DNA of 64,000 nucleotides from contig VXBP01005597.1 in the NCBI GenBank assembly GCA_013400115.1, positions 124,001 through 188,000 of the forward strand, written 5' to 3'. Every line of letters begins with the position of its first letter. Within the stretch, counting starts at the first letter, position 1. This DNA comes from Rhinopomastus cyanomelas. Taxonomy: Eukaryota > Chordata > Aves > Bucerotiformes > Rhinopomastidae. The position numbers and the translations under genes are program-made. The notes under the pieces were generated by a model, which was not told the DNA's origin, ran no database searches, and saw only the letters and a program-made list of their open reading frames with translations. Below are positions 24,770 through 38,900 of this stretch, in pieces.

Positions 24770-24850
24770 TCGTTAGAATTACAGAGTGACTTTGGGGTGG
24801 AAGGGACATTTCAGGGTCGGATAGTGCAACTTCCCTCCTCTCATCTCCAC
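24770..24850 (-). mobile_element. Diverged CR1 LINE 3' fragment
   Basis: The + strand reads TTAGAATTACAGAGTGACTT, then GGGGTGGAAGGGACATTTC and ATAGTGCAACTTCC, a diverged copy of the CR1 3' terminus. It is short and old. Confidence 0.6.
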
Positions 24851-25784
24851 CCCCAAAAAGAAACCACACAGATGCTGCACTCTAGGGAGGGACCTACAAC
24901 CACAACATTTAACCACTGATTTGCTGAACCCCAAATCATCAGTGACATGAAGATACTTCCTAGAGTTACCTAGGGAAGGGACCAGAGTCGGGGAGAAGGG
25001 CATTTCTGCAGCAATCCTCAGCGCTCCTAGGGCTCTGGGCAAACACTGGGAGTCGGGCTGCCAGCCCCCTCAGCAGGATGGTCCCCTTCACCCAAGGGAG
25101 ATGGAGGCACTGGACAGTGACACAGATGGCAGGAAGGCCACAGCAAGCCAAGAAGGCACTGGGTTAGTGCCCCCAGATTAACCCTCTACAGCACAGGGCC
25201 CTCAGAGCAGAGACCAGGAAGGCTGCAGACAGGGTGGCAGCTAAGACCGGGAAGGAGGGGAGGGTTTCTTTAATAGCTGATTAAATCATGTGCTGAAATC
25301 TGCATGGACACAGCTGACAAATCCACCTCCAGGGTAAAAGTTCAGCTTTCATATAAACCCCAGTAAGTGGTAATTGCAAAAGACACCCCTTCTATTACTT
25401 CCACACCACCTACATCGAGAGAGATACTCTGAGGTCTGATATGCTGAAGACCTTTTGCAATCAACTTTAACACCATGTGTTTGTTTGCCATATGGCTATC
25501 TGTAATGTGAAACTGAGGCAAGCAAAGTTCAGGGATTTCACGGTCCCATCACCCAGTTTGTCTACAGACAGACACAACACTGCCTCCTTCTCTTCAGAAA
25601 CACAAAGTTAACTGTGGCCCAAGGGCAGCCTGAGGTTAATTCACTTCATTGCAGCAAGGAAGACAAAACCCCAGCCAGCCAGCTGAACACCTGGCAGGAA
25701 GGCTACCTGTGGGTGGCCTTGAGCACTTTAAACAATGCCACTCCGGGAAAGGCTGCAGCACAGCAAGAACTCCACCACCCAACT

Positions 25785-26808
25785 CAGAGAAAGACCAAGC
25801 CTTTATTACAAAGTACTTCAGAGGAGAGGCTGGCCCCTTCCCTGCATGCTGCCAGTGCCAGCCGCCTGCTGAGCACAGAGAGGTGCTGCTGCTGGGTTCA
25901 TCACTTCCCCAGACGCTGGCAGGCTTTGCTCTCTGTCTGCTGGTTTTGGCTGGGGTGCAGTTAATTTTCTTCACGGTGCTAGTAGGGGGCTGTGGTTTGG
26001 ATTTGAGCTGGTAACGGTGTGGATGACACCTGGATGTTTAAGCTACTGCTGATCAGTGCTCAGAGTCAAGGCCTCTTCAGCTTCCGACAGGCCCACCCGT
26101 GAGCAGGCTGGGGCTGCAGGAGGAGCTGGAGGGGACACAGCCAGGACAGCTGTCCCCAGGTGAGCAGAGCACACAGTGTCATGCAAGCTTCTAAAGCTGA
26201 GGGAAGAATAAGGAAAGATGATCAGAGTGATGGCATTTGTCTTCCCAAGTGATGGAGCCTGGCTGTCCTGGAGACAGTGAACATCTGCATGCTGGTGAAT
26301 CAACTCCTTATTGTGCTCTGCTCATGCACAGCCTCTGCTTGTGCTGTCTCTATCTCAACCCACAGGCTTGTTTACTGTTACTCCTCCGATTGTCTCTCCA
26401 CCCGTCCCATCTGGGGAAGTGACAAGTGGTCGCGTGGTGCTCCCCAGCTGATGGCTGGGGCTAAACACCAACACCTGGCTGCAGCTGGGTCAGCACTTGG
26501 GTTCAGTAGAACTACTCAACAGCATGTTGTTGCCAGCACTGGTCAGGCCCAAAGAACGAACCCGACTGTGGAAAAGCCAACCCCTGCAAGGGCAGAAAGA
26601 AAAGGTAAAACAAATCCATCACACACCAGACACAGGGACCACTAAGAGAAGCCAAGTGACTGGCTTTACATCCACACTGCAAATAACTGCACAAGCAGGG
26701 AAATGAATATGCTCAAGTCATCTTCACTGGGGGAGCACGAATCCTTCCGGCAGTGTGTGTGGGCACATGGGCACAGAGCCTGAAAGCCAGAACTAGACCG
26801 AACTCATG
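25785..26808 (-). other. TTC1: TTC1 3' UTR
   Basis: Noncoding sequence from the stop codon to shortly past the AATAAA at 25802-25807. The exact cleavage base is estimated from usual spacing. Confidence 0.65.
25802..25807 (-). terminator. TTC1: Poly(A) signal AATAAA of TTC1
   Basis: On the - strand, GTAATAAAGGCTTGG is followed by a G/T-rich downstream region (GAGTTGGGTGGTGGAG). It lies 1.0 kb after the TTC1 stop and is the clearest canonical signal in that interval. A weaker ATTAAA-type hexamer lies near 25.27 kb. Confidence 0.75.
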
Positions 26809-26942
26809 TTATCTGTTGTTGTTTGGATTTTGGACAAAATTGATGGAGTATGAACCAGTCGATGAATCCTGTTTTATCTGGAAGTTTTCTGTTGACAGGC
26901 CAAAGGGGCGTAGAACCAGATTCCCAAGATCCTTCAACTTGC
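26809..26942 (-). CDS. TTC1: TTC1 coding exon 8 (terminal)
   Basis: The acceptor CATTGTAG| is followed by 134 bases ending in TAA at 26809-26811. They encode 44 residues beginning GKLKDLGNLVLRPFGLS and ending NPNNNR. From memory this tail matches the mammalian protein essentially residue for residue, although the frame is broken up in ordinary ORF listings. Confidence 0.97.
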
Positions 26943-29900
26943 CTACAATGAAAAGGAGAGACAATGCGGTAAGTATCGAGCAGCGGGAAAGCTCCCATTG
27001 GACTATTCCCTCCTACACTGTCCAGCTCTAGTGACTGATCTGCTAACTGAAGGTAAATGCTGCTTGTTGACTATCAAGGCTCTTAACATGAAGTTAAAAA
27101 AACAATCCCATTTGTGAGGTAGTTACTGCCAGCTTTAGGGTCTGATTATAAAGGGTTTGTTAGGCAGCCCCAGTGGCTGCAGAGTCACAGCTATGTGGTT
27201 ATAGTTATCCAGAAACATCTCACTGCCTCAGGTACAAGCTCTTGAGACAAAGATGCTTCACAGCACTGGCTGCCCCCTATCCTTGTGCTTGGACACAACT
27301 GATGGTTGACAACACACAGTTTCCTAACACAAAGGTTTCAGTTCTGGTCATTTTTGATTGCAGCAACAGCTCTATAAAGTCAAGAATATTCTAACCCCCT
27401 GGATTCCTAGAGTAACAAAACACATGATGAAAGGCAACACTCACGCTGCTAATTTGTCACTGTTACCAATCCCTTTCTAGTCTGTTGATTGACGTAAGGC
27501 AAAGTAAAATGAATCCCTGCAACTGTGTTTGCATCTGCAAAGCAAGCACTTCCGTCTCAGGCGTGCCACTTCACATCCTGCCTGCAAAGCACTCAGCCTG
27601 ACCACGTGTGTCGACCTCACTAACTCGCTTCCAGAGTGGCAGCTCTGCAGCACTAACACACTCCTGCCACAAAGCTCTAACCAGCAATTCTTTGGCAAGT
27701 GCTGTTAAATACACCAGGGTTACAGCAGTGAATACATTCTGGAGGCTTCCATCAACATCGATTATTTCAATTCCATGTACACAGATTACCAGAGATACTT
27801 CCTGACTCTGGAAGATGAATCTTGCTGCCACCTACAAAAGGGGAAGGGCAACAAAAGGACATCCTTTCTACAAAATCTGCTCTATGAAACAGATGACAGA
27901 AGAGATAAAATACATAAAATTAAACAAGAAGCAGAGATAACTTCATCATTGCAAAACACAGAATGAGCCCCTGGCATGACAAGACAAAGGACTACGGAGG
28001 TCTGTTGTCCAAGAAAAACACTACTTTCCTTCCCACTTTGTTGCAGAATTGCAGATAAACTCCCCAAAGCACAAGCAGGTGAAGGCTGGACAAGTTAAAG
28101 CCTGCCCCAGGCCACACACCACCTTCCCAAAAGCCTTCTGCCTTTGTCACGCACCTCAAGGCAACGTGTTTTGTTGTGCTGCGAGGGCTGTGCAGTCACA
28201 CAGCGGGGAGGGCTGACAGGAGCAGCTGGCACTCAGGAAATGCAGCTGAGCAAAGCGACCGCAGTCTAACAACCACCGCACCCCTTCTACCTGCGTGTGG
28301 GAACCTTCAGCAAGTAACCTATGAGAAACATCTCTGTTCTTAGACTCATCTCCAGGCTAGTTCTACTGCTAAACTGACAGATGAGGACGAAACCACAGAG
28401 GCCTCTGCACACTTGTCATCTAGCTCTTTGCTTTTCCTGGGTTCTTTTGTTTGTTTGATGACCCTGCCTCTGCTCTGCAGCACAATCACCACGACTGTCA
28501 TTAACCAAGTGTCCTCACTTCAGTGCACGGTCCAGGACTGAATCAGGCTTTGTTGCTGAGCTGTACTGGAGCAGCAAGTTCCCAGCAGTGATAAAGGAGT
28601 ACAGAAACATAAGGAGCAGACCCCTGTGTCAGTCCTTTCTGCAGAGAGTCAAGCAGTACTGATGCAGCACAAACAGTACAAAAAGATCAAGTGATTCATC
28701 TTGGCATGATACTGCAAGGGCTGCGACTGCGCTCCGAGCACCCCAGGCTGGACTGATCCCGTGCAAGTGGCCCTGATCTCTTACAACGTGGCCACAGTTC
28801 AAGACAGGCTAGACTGTCGCTATCAACTAAAATGTGCTGCATTCACAGAAAACACACAAAGTAGCAGTCACTGGTGAAAAAGGCAAACATCTTATTCTGA
28901 GGAGTCAGACTCCTGCATAAAGGCCCTAACAGTGTGATGGTGGCCCTGCTAAACCTGCCACAGGAGTGAAGAGCTTGCAGCAAAGGACAGGGTCACACCT
29001 GGGTACCTTTCAGACCTCTGGGTACCTTTCAGACTTCCCCAGGGCCACATGCAACACTGGTCTTTGAGAGTCAACATGGCAATTCTGTGGCCTTACACAG
29101 GAAAACAGGACACACTTACCCTACAAATGCAGCTAGCTGGTGAGACGAGTTTTCTTCCATTTGCCTTTTTTTTGCCCTCTGTGGATTAACACACGAGGTG
29201 GTCGAGTGATCTGGCCAAAGTCACTCTGGTGACTGGAATTAGCTTCTTTGTACTGATGGTGGGTTTTTTAAGCCACACCTCACTTAAGCTCAGTTAACTA
29301 TTAAGTTAATAACTTTCTATTACACCCTAAAGCATTTTGGATATAAAACAGCGTCTCTACCACTGGGATGAATAGTTGCTATTGTCCTTCCAGACAAACA
29401 CTCGGTCACCGCTTAGCTTCAGGCTTAGGGGTGAGAAGTGTCTTTGTCTACAAAGAATTCTGACACAGTCTGACATTGCTGAAGTCAGTCGCCAGTTTCA
29501 GGAAACTGTGAAAGGTCTTTTCTAATTGGAATTAGCACGATGGCTCTTTTCCGGTCATACTAGGGCAGTAAACACAGAACAACTGTGCTGGCTGTCTTGC
29601 TTGTAGCTAGGGCAGCTCCTTGGGAGAAGTCAGGGGCCGTATGATATATTCAATACTTTACTCTTCATCTCACCGTGACCGAGTAAGTAACAGAGTCATC
29701 AGCCACCTTCCTATGCTGCCACTTAAATGCAGCGACAGCAGGGCCTTCTGGTGCAGCCCTGTCAGTAAACTGCTAATGACACAGAAGAAAGCACTGCCTT
29801 TTCCAGGAACTCCAGCCCAAAGCATTGCTCCTGCTGTCTTGGCACGGATAAACCCATCATTGTAGGAAAACACCACTTCCTCCTCCCCTCCTCTCCTTTC

Positions 29901-32900
29901 ATTCCTAAATTAAGATTTGTAGTGAAGTCCAGCCTTCCCCTCCCCGCAAAGAAAAGCCCTCTTGGAACAGACCCTGGGCTTGAAGGCAGGAAAGAGGCAC
30001 GTGGAGCTGTGACTCAGCTGCAGAGCCTGAAGCCATCAAATACTCAGTTGTCCTGCAGCAGAGGCACAGCCTCCTCGGTGATTGTATTTCCATAGACCTC
30101 ACTCTTTACATCCTACAGACACTGTCTGCTGTTCACCTGGACTCTGGCACTGAGTTTTTGTCAGCAAGGCAACACTCAGAGGTTAACAAGAATAAACTGG
30201 TAAAAATCAGTGTAGGGCACAGAGGTCTGTGATCCATTCCTTACCTAACCTGCAGTGTAACATCCTGTTGCGAAAGGTGGATGCGCAGAAATGTTTATCA
30301 CAGTTTACATTAAGATGTAAGAGCCAAAATTAATCGCTAGTCAGCCTTTGTGGCAATCATTTTGGTGTAGTTGCTAGCATTGGTGTTAGGAAGTTGAAAA
30401 AACAGCTATTGTTTGGGTTAAGAATTTTTTAGGGATAACAGACAAATTTCCTGACGAAGTCTCATCTTTTTGTATTACCAGCAACAATCCTTAAACAGTT
30501 AGAAGAGCAAAGGCAAATCCTCTTTCCATCCGAAAACGGTGAGGGCTGAACTAAGAGCAACTTGTGTCTCAGCTGTGGTTTGAACTATTTAATGTGACCT
30601 CCCTCTGTACTGAGGTTTAGGAGCTTAGCTACAAATGCAACATGCCCTTCAGTACCAAACCCCCTAATTCTTTAGGCACCAAGTCTAATAATTATCTTTG
30701 CTGATCATAAGTAGCTGGGAAACTCTCTTGTTGGCCGAAGGGCCCGGGTGATGCACTCTGATAAGCCTTCCCATTAATACTGGTAATCATGTCCATGGCA
30801 CTGATGTCTGGAATGCAGGCATTTGTACCTTAAGTGGAAAAGCCCAGTAGTTTTCTCTGGCTCTGATGAAATCTGTGTGTAGGGGGTTTCATCCTGTGTT
30901 GCTATATCAAATACATACACGCGGCTCCCCTGTAGCAGAGTGGATTGTTGTCGCAGCCCTCCAGCTGCTGAACCTTGCTAAAAGCACTGGAAACCTCCTT
31001 TCTTCTCACACCCCCTTCCCAAAAGAGCTGGTCGTGGTTATCACCATAATTACAGTTGAGAGCTAAACAAGACCAGCTTGTTACAAAACAGCTGGAAGTG
31101 TCTGGCTTTCAGTGCATGTTCCCATCCTGGGCAATTCCTGAGTGTTGAAAGTACAAAAGGAAACAGCCACATGGATTTAAAAGCTACTTCCACAGGGTTC
31201 TCTCACGTGAAACTCTGAGCAAACTTTAGTGGCAGCACTAACCTTCTATCTGGAAACTATGAAGTAACTGGAATGTGGATGTCAGCACTGGAACAGTCTG
31301 ACCCTTGCAAGGTTGGCAACACAACGAGCTTTCTCTAGTGGCATCAGCTCCACCAGTTACATGTCCTACCACTCGCAGAGCGTACCTCACAGTCAGGCAG
31401 TCTGGAAGACAAACTCAGCCAGGAACATGTCCTCTGATTTATTTACACACAATCACGTAGGAGAGCTTTCAGGTTCTGACAAACTGTGGTGCTCAGCTGT
31501 AGCACTGCAAAGAGGGAAGCACACTTGGGGAAGGAGGCAGATACACTCCTCCTATTTCGGTTGGCTCGTACACAGCTCTAGTGCTGGTTAGATGGGGGTA
31601 CCAGGACTTTGTTATAGCTGAAAGAATAAAACCCTCAAAAAACCAGTGTCCTGATTCACTAAAATAAGACTTCAACTGAATATCCACACTTCAAAGGAGC
31701 CTAAGTATGACTCTTCCTAAAGATTTTCTTGGTGATTAAGTTTAGCGTCAGTGTTCCTGGAACTATCAGAATATTAAAATTGGAAGACACAGCTATGATC
31801 ATCAACCCAACCTCATCCTGCCCACTAAACCCTGTTCCCCAGGGCCACATCTACTAAGCAGAACAGTAAAAACAGAAACTGATGATATAAAGTTCTAGAA
31901 AGCCTCACTGAAACTGTACTAGGTCAAAACCAGTACAAAGCAAGAGCACAAAACCAAATTGGACTTACAGCACAACAAAACAAAAACATAAAAATCAGCT
32001 TCAGCAGAAACTCTTCAAACAGTCTCTTCTTCTCAATCACTTAAGGAAGTGGTGTTACAGTGTGCCAGACTTGGGCTTTTTAACCTGATTGTCTGTAGAA
32101 TAGCAAAGCACCACCATCTTCCTCCTCCCATCCCAAACCCTCAAAACCTACTAATCTTTAAACAGCATTTCATCTGCTACTTGTCACACCCAAGCTGAGC
32201 AAGCACCTAACAGCTGCTATTTCTGAAGCAGGCTACATACAGTTGATTTCTCTGTTCTGTACTGTCACCTGTCCTTGCTCTTTTGTGTGGATTTTTAAAA
32301 TGAAAACACTACATAAAAATAAACAACTCATTTTAAAAAGCACCTGAAAGGTTGGCTTATGTAGTATCTGAACCTGGAAAAATGAGCAAACCCCGTTAAC
32401 TAGGAAGCAGCAGACCAAACTGTTGACAGTGGTCTTTTTCAGGGCAGGAGGCTCCCAACAAGCTGTTAGGTCTAATGCAGCCTCCAAATAAACACAACTG
32501 CAATACTGTACATTAATCACAGTGAACATGAGGACCTGGAGGTCTACAGGCTGGAAGTGCTACAAGAACCACCAAATTTATTTCTTCAGCCAGAAGACCA
32601 AACATGTTCAGTTATTACAGCTGGCTGATTACTGGTACATGAAGGCTTTGTGAAAGCCCTGGTTTATCCCTTTCATGGGAATGTTTCCTTTGCTAGGTTG
32701 CTTGCAGCAGTAGGTCTGTTTCAAACCTTTTCCCCTGCTTCTACATGCATCAGTATTCAATTGTTTTAGGTTTTAGAAGGTCTTCTTTCTGTAAATTTAA
32801 CAAATAGCCTCTTCTGTATGGGAGCATTATTTGGCTAGAACTTACTGCTGGTGAAACCAAGTGACAGAGAACTACAAAGACATTGCGAGTTTTGTGTAAG

Positions 32901-35900
32901 ACAGAGTAAGTATTTAAGACTTTACGTTTCATACAAGACATTCTATCCATACATTTCTATTTTTCCAGTAGACTAGGAAGGTTATTCTGCAAGCCAGAAG
33001 TACCAGCTACTTACCTAACATTTCCTTCTTTAATTTTTCATTTCGCTCTTCAATCTGTCTAGGTAATCGCTGTGGAAAAGGGGAAAAAGTCGAATCAGAC
33101 CCACACCTTCAGTACCACTGCAGAGTGTAAGCTAGTGGAGTCTACCCAGGACACACTGTTTACAGCTTAACAGGAATCCCTATGTTAAAATGCATTTCCA
33201 TCTTAGGAAAGCCATGATTCATCCTGGGACATCAGCTCACCTCAGCCGTAACTCGTAATGTGTAAGTGCAGGCTCCACTGCCGAGCAGCAGCTCTGACAG
33301 ACAGATACATTAGCCCCATTTCCTCTGCTGGAGGCATTTCATTTAGTAAGAGAGGTTAGAGGGACTGGGCAAGCACAGTATGTGACACACAGGTGTAATG
33401 AAGAAAACATCCATTTCTGCTGTAGAAGCTGAGCAGAAGCTGTGAGCTTCATTTATGTGTCTTCTGCAGAAAAGATCTGGGTTGAAAAGTTTGAAAAGAA
33501 GTTTCAGCCCCCCACCCCCTCGGTGACTTCAGCTTCCTTCTTTGCTTCTCTTCATCGTGCTGTCTGTTCAAAGCCACGTTTGCTTTGCTGCTGAGAGAAA
33601 GTGTTATGGCTTCTGAAGAGAATGTACATGCAGGATGAACTGTCAAGTCTGCTAAGTTACCTGTGTTCAGCTGGAGAGACTGAGAATTCTGCACTGTGAA
33701 GATTTATGAGGATCAAGACTGAAGTCAGACAACCATTGTGATTTCAGAGAGAAGCAGAGCATTCTGGACCCTTTATCTCAGTTCAGTGTGGAGCAATGTG
33801 ACCAAACTCCATAGAGCTGCATCTTGTGTGGAGGTTTCTCTGATGTGTGTGGGGAGGTGAATTACAGTGTCTTGGTGCCCTTCTTCCACAAGCTGAGTCA
33901 CTAGTTGCACTGCCTGCAGATTCATCAGTGGGTTTGTTAAACCTCCCCTTTCAGTCTGATGCTTTAGCTACAAGCTCTTGATTGAAATACAGTCAGGATC
34001 TCTGACTCACAATGTTCATGGTGACTCAAGTGGGAAGGATGGGGATCCAGACAAGGGCCCGCTACGACACGACACGGTGGCATCACTGCCCTGTGCAAAC
34101 ATGCAGGTCTTAACTATAAGTATCTTGCCAGAAGAAGACTGAATTAACTGTCTATGAACTTTAGGCCACAGTTTAACGAGCAGCACCGTATGAAGCAATA
34201 GAAGGTACAGTTCTAAGGAGGAGAGGGCACTATAAATGGGGGCCTCCACTGGCAGCTCATCACAGGGAGAACTCCCACGGTTCCTGAGCAATGCATGAAT
34301 GTGCTTCTCCTTACAACTGTTGCACCCTCAACAGAGACACCTCCCTCGTGTTTCTGGTACTTGCACAGTCTCTGTGCATTGCTAACACTCTGAGAGTCCC
34401 ATTTATGCTTGGAACAGCTGTGACTCACTTTTCATCCTTACCCAGTGCAGGGGGTTTATAACAATAATTTTTCATTAACCTTTATATTCACTACAGCTGA
34501 ATTTACCATTTATCACTCAAACACAGTACTTTCTATACAGCAGCTAATACAATATTCACCCAATGCACGACACTTTTATACATACTTTTTGCATTTTTCA
34601 GAATTGCTATGTCAGGCTTTTGTCCTGTGCTAATTGCTGTGCAGTTCTGGCAGTGCAGCAGCCACTTACGTGCACAACTGCGCTGTCTCTTCTTGTGGAG
34701 ATCACAGCAGGTAAGTCAGAGCTGCTGTAATGGTGCTACTGGGAAATGAATTATAGTTGCAGACTATGGTAACAGGTGTAGAATGCACTCCCAACACGCT
34801 TGCCCTGTGATAACTGGCTTCTCATCATCATGAAAGAATCTATTCCCTGGTCTTGCTGCTTCCTGTCATTTACAGCCCCAGTCATCATGGATGTCACCCT
34901 GACACGGTGAAATAAGACGTTCACCTCAAGAAGCAGCCCACTGACAAGGCTTCTCTACTCCACATTGCAGGGTACAGTGGTGAAACACAGTTCCCTTTCT
35001 GCAGAGATGGGGAACACAGGTGATAAGCTCCAGAAACAAAACCCGAAAGCACAGAAGAATGAGTACTAGGGAACAGACATGGATAGCTAAGCTTGAAACA
35101 AGCCCAGCATCACCACCACTGAGCCAGACCTAATTAGCCTAGTCAGACCTCATCTGACTCCTGCTGACCCAGAGGGGCTTATTAGGTTGGATGCAGATCT
35201 GGACTGAAGCTGCCTGCGTGAAAACATGTGCAGATATCCCCAGGCTCTACATTCAGTTTGCACTGTGTCTGGGAGTCCCAGGCGAGCCTGGCGTACGTAG
35301 CCTGTCTCTCTCACACTTGGACAGTAGGCTTTAGCAGGAAGTGAAGACACAGATCCTTCCTCTGAAACACACACTCCATGTTTTGTCTGTCTGAACACCA
35401 CTGTTTCAACGACTCGGCGCTCCTTACTTCAGCAATGTATCTGCAAGGTTAGTTACTGACAGAAGGACAGCTATTTATCTCAGGCCTGTGACACTTATCT
35501 CCGAGTACAGCCCCTTCTTCTAAGTTTATCTGGCCTGCCAATCCTTCAGAAACTGGAATTCACATAACACTGATACACACTAGCTAAAAGAAAACATAAA
35601 GATGCCTACTGAGTAATCAGGCACTTTCCAGGAGAGCATCAATAGGGCCATCTGACTCCAAGGCATTGTAATTTCAAACTGTTTAATTTGCCATTGAAGA
35701 TATCGAAAATAACTAGTGTGTGACACCAAATCAAAACACTAACACTGTACTCCTGAAACATAAACAGTACTGAACCTTTAGAGCAGCCACCAGAACAGAA
35801 ATCAAAGAACTACTGTGTATTTTGTATTTGTAAAAGGCCATTTAATAAGATCACGACATCCCCCACAGTAGGATGTGAAGGACAGGAAGGAGGAAGAATT

Positions 35901-38900
35901 GGTCTAACAGTGAATGAAGGCAATTTGCAGATTCTCTTGATGCATCATTTTCACTATCAGTGGAGGGGAAACAATGCAGCAGTATTTCTGCACAGGGCAG
36001 TGGACTTCACCCTCCAATAAAGCAGAGCTTCTGGGTCTCCCACTACCAGGTATGTTAACCACATCTGTGGAGTCGTCATTACAGCTGAAATTGGGTTTTT
36101 ATTGCTATAAAATGTAGGTATTTACTATGAATATTTTAACAAGTGTAAAACTAGCTGTCAGTACAGTATTTCAGGAGGGCAGTTTTAAGCTTCAATCCCA
36201 ACAATTGTTTTGATCCTGCAACTTGACAAAGAACAGGACTAACTCAGGGCAGAATGTTCTAAATCCCACAACTGTGTAAATTGGGGGCATTTTGTACAGT
36301 GTATTCTGCACCACATGTGAGGCTAAAGCCTTGTGAAATGAGGTCAAGGAGCAGAAGGTAACAGTCAGCCAGGAGCAGGTGGTGTCTGTAACAGTCAACC
36401 CCTGTACTTGCTAGCCACAAAAAACAACAATAAATCACAACATTCCTTAAAAACAGCCAGGAAGGCCAGCAGCACTGTTTATGATTCTCTTCTAGCCCAA
36501 ACGGCCACCGCCCAAGGGCTCCTCTGTGGGCTCTGAGAGGCATGCTTCCTGCAAGAGAACTGTGCTTTTGCAAGAAGCATCGAGGCAGTACCTATCATTT
36601 CAGGGGGTTCCAGTGAGCCAAAGTAGGTGGATTGTAAGCTTCTTACGTTTTGTACCAACTACTGACAGCATTCCAAAGCCTTTGACAGCAGGGAGAAGTT
36701 CTTGACTGTGAAGGTGGAGAGAGCCTAGAACAGGCTGTCCAGAGCAGCTGTGAACGCCCCGTCTGTGGAAGTGTTTAGACCATGCTGGACAGGGCCTTTG
36801 GGTAACCAGATCTAGTGGAACGTGTCCCTGACTGTGGCAGGTGGCTGACACTAGGTAAGCTTTAAAGTCACTTCCAACTTACAGAATCACAGACCATTAG
36901 GGATTGGAAGGGACTTCACAGAATCACTTTGGTTGGAAAAGACCCTTGGGATCATCGAGTACAACCATCTAGCCTACCTTACAAGTTCACCCCTAAACCA
37001 TATCACAGTATCACAGTATCACAGTATTATCCCTCAAAACCTCATCCAAAAGATCCTTAAACACATCCAGGGATGGTGACATGACTCAACCACCCACCCT
37101 GGGAAGCCCATTCCAGTGCCTGACCACCCTTTTTGTTTAAAAAAAGTCTTCCTAATACCTAGCCTAAACTTACCCTGTTGTAACTTGAACCCATTCCCTC
37201 TTGTTCTATCACTAATGGCTTTTGAGAAGAGACCAGCACCAACCCCTTCAGGTAGTAGTAGAGAGTGATGAGACCTCCTCTCAGCCTCCTCTTCTTCAAA
37301 CTAAAGAGCCCCAGCTCTTTCAGTCTTTCCTCGTAAGGTTCATTCTCTAGGCCCTTCACCAGCTTAGTTGCCCTCCTATGCACCTGCTCCAACACCTCCA
37401 CATCTCTCTCGTATCAAGGTGCCCAAACCTGGCCTCACCAGTGCCGAGTACAAGGGGCTGGCCACGCTATCTCTAAAACTAACCAGGATGCCATTGGCCT
37501 TCTTGGCCACCTGGGCACACTGCTGGCTCATATTCATCTTCCTGTCAATTATAACCCCCAGGTCCCTCTCTGCCAGACAGAGATCCAGCCATACCTTCCC
37601 GAGCCTGTAGCGTTGCATGGGGTTGTTGTGGCCCAAGTGCAGGACCTGGCGCTTGGCCTTACCGAAGCTCATGTCATTAACATTGGCCCATTGCTCCCAT
37701 CTATCCAAGTCTCTCTGAAGAGCCTCCCTACCATCTGGCAGATGAACACTCCCACCTAACTTGGTGTCATCTGCAAACTTCCTAATGACACACTCGAAGT
37801 CCTTGTCAAGAACATCAATAAAGATGTTCAACAGAGATGGTCCCAACATGAAGCCCTGAGGCCCAGCACTTGTAACAGGCTGCCAGCTGGATTAACTCCA
37901 TTAACCATCACTCTTTGGGCCGGGCCGTTCAACCAATGTTGTATTCAGCAGACTGGGTGCTCATCCAAGCCATGAGCAACCGGCTTATCAAGGAGAACTC
38001 TGTGGGGAACTGCATCAAAGGCCTTTCGAAAGGCCAAGTAAACAACATCCACAGGCTTTCCCTTGTCCAATAGTCAAGTAATCCTGCCATAGAACGAGAT
38101 CAGATTCGTCAGGCATAACCTTGAAAGATCATCTAGTCCAACACCCCTGACACAGCAGGATCACCTAGATCACGTTACGCAGGAAGATATCCAGGAGGTT
38201 TTTAAATGTCTTCAGAGAAGGAGACTCGACAAAGCCCCTGGGCAGCCCATTCCAGTGCTCCGTCACCCTCACTGTGAAGATGTTCTTTCTGATATTTTTG
38301 TGGAACCTCCTATGTTCCAGCTTACAACCACTGCCCCTTGTCCTACCATTAGTTGACAATGAGAAGAGCCTGGCTCCATCCTCCGGATACCCACCCTTCA
38401 CATATTTATAAATATTAATGAGGCCACCCCTCAGCCTGATTTTCTCCAAGCTCAAGAGACCCATCTCCCTCAGCCTTTCCTCATAAACAAGGTGTCCTCC
38501 TTCTTTCATCATCTTTGCTGCTCTGTGCTGGACTCTCTCCAGCAGTTCTTTGTGAGCTGAGGAGCCCAGAACTGGACACAATACTCCAGATATGGTCTCA
38601 CCAGGGCAGAGTAAAGGGATAAAAGAACCTCTCTTGATCTGCTAACCACCCCAGGATGCTGTTGGCCCTCTTGGCCATAAGAGCACACTGCTGGCTCATG
38701 GTCATCCTGCTGTCCACCAGGACTCCCACGTCCCTTTCTCTGACACTGCTCTCCAGCAGATCAGTTCCCTGGTACCTGAGGTTGTTCTTGCCCTGATGCA
38801 AGACTCTACACTTGCCCTTGTTTTAGTTCATTCAATTTCTCCCTGCCCAGCTCTCCAGCCTGTCCAGGTCCCACCGAATGGCAGCACAGTCTGTGGGGGT

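Noticed and set aside
27571..27831. 86-codon minus-strand frame in TTC1 intron 7
   Set aside because: It looks superficially protein-like, but has no supporting splice sites or recognisable family, and TTC1 is complete in phase without it.
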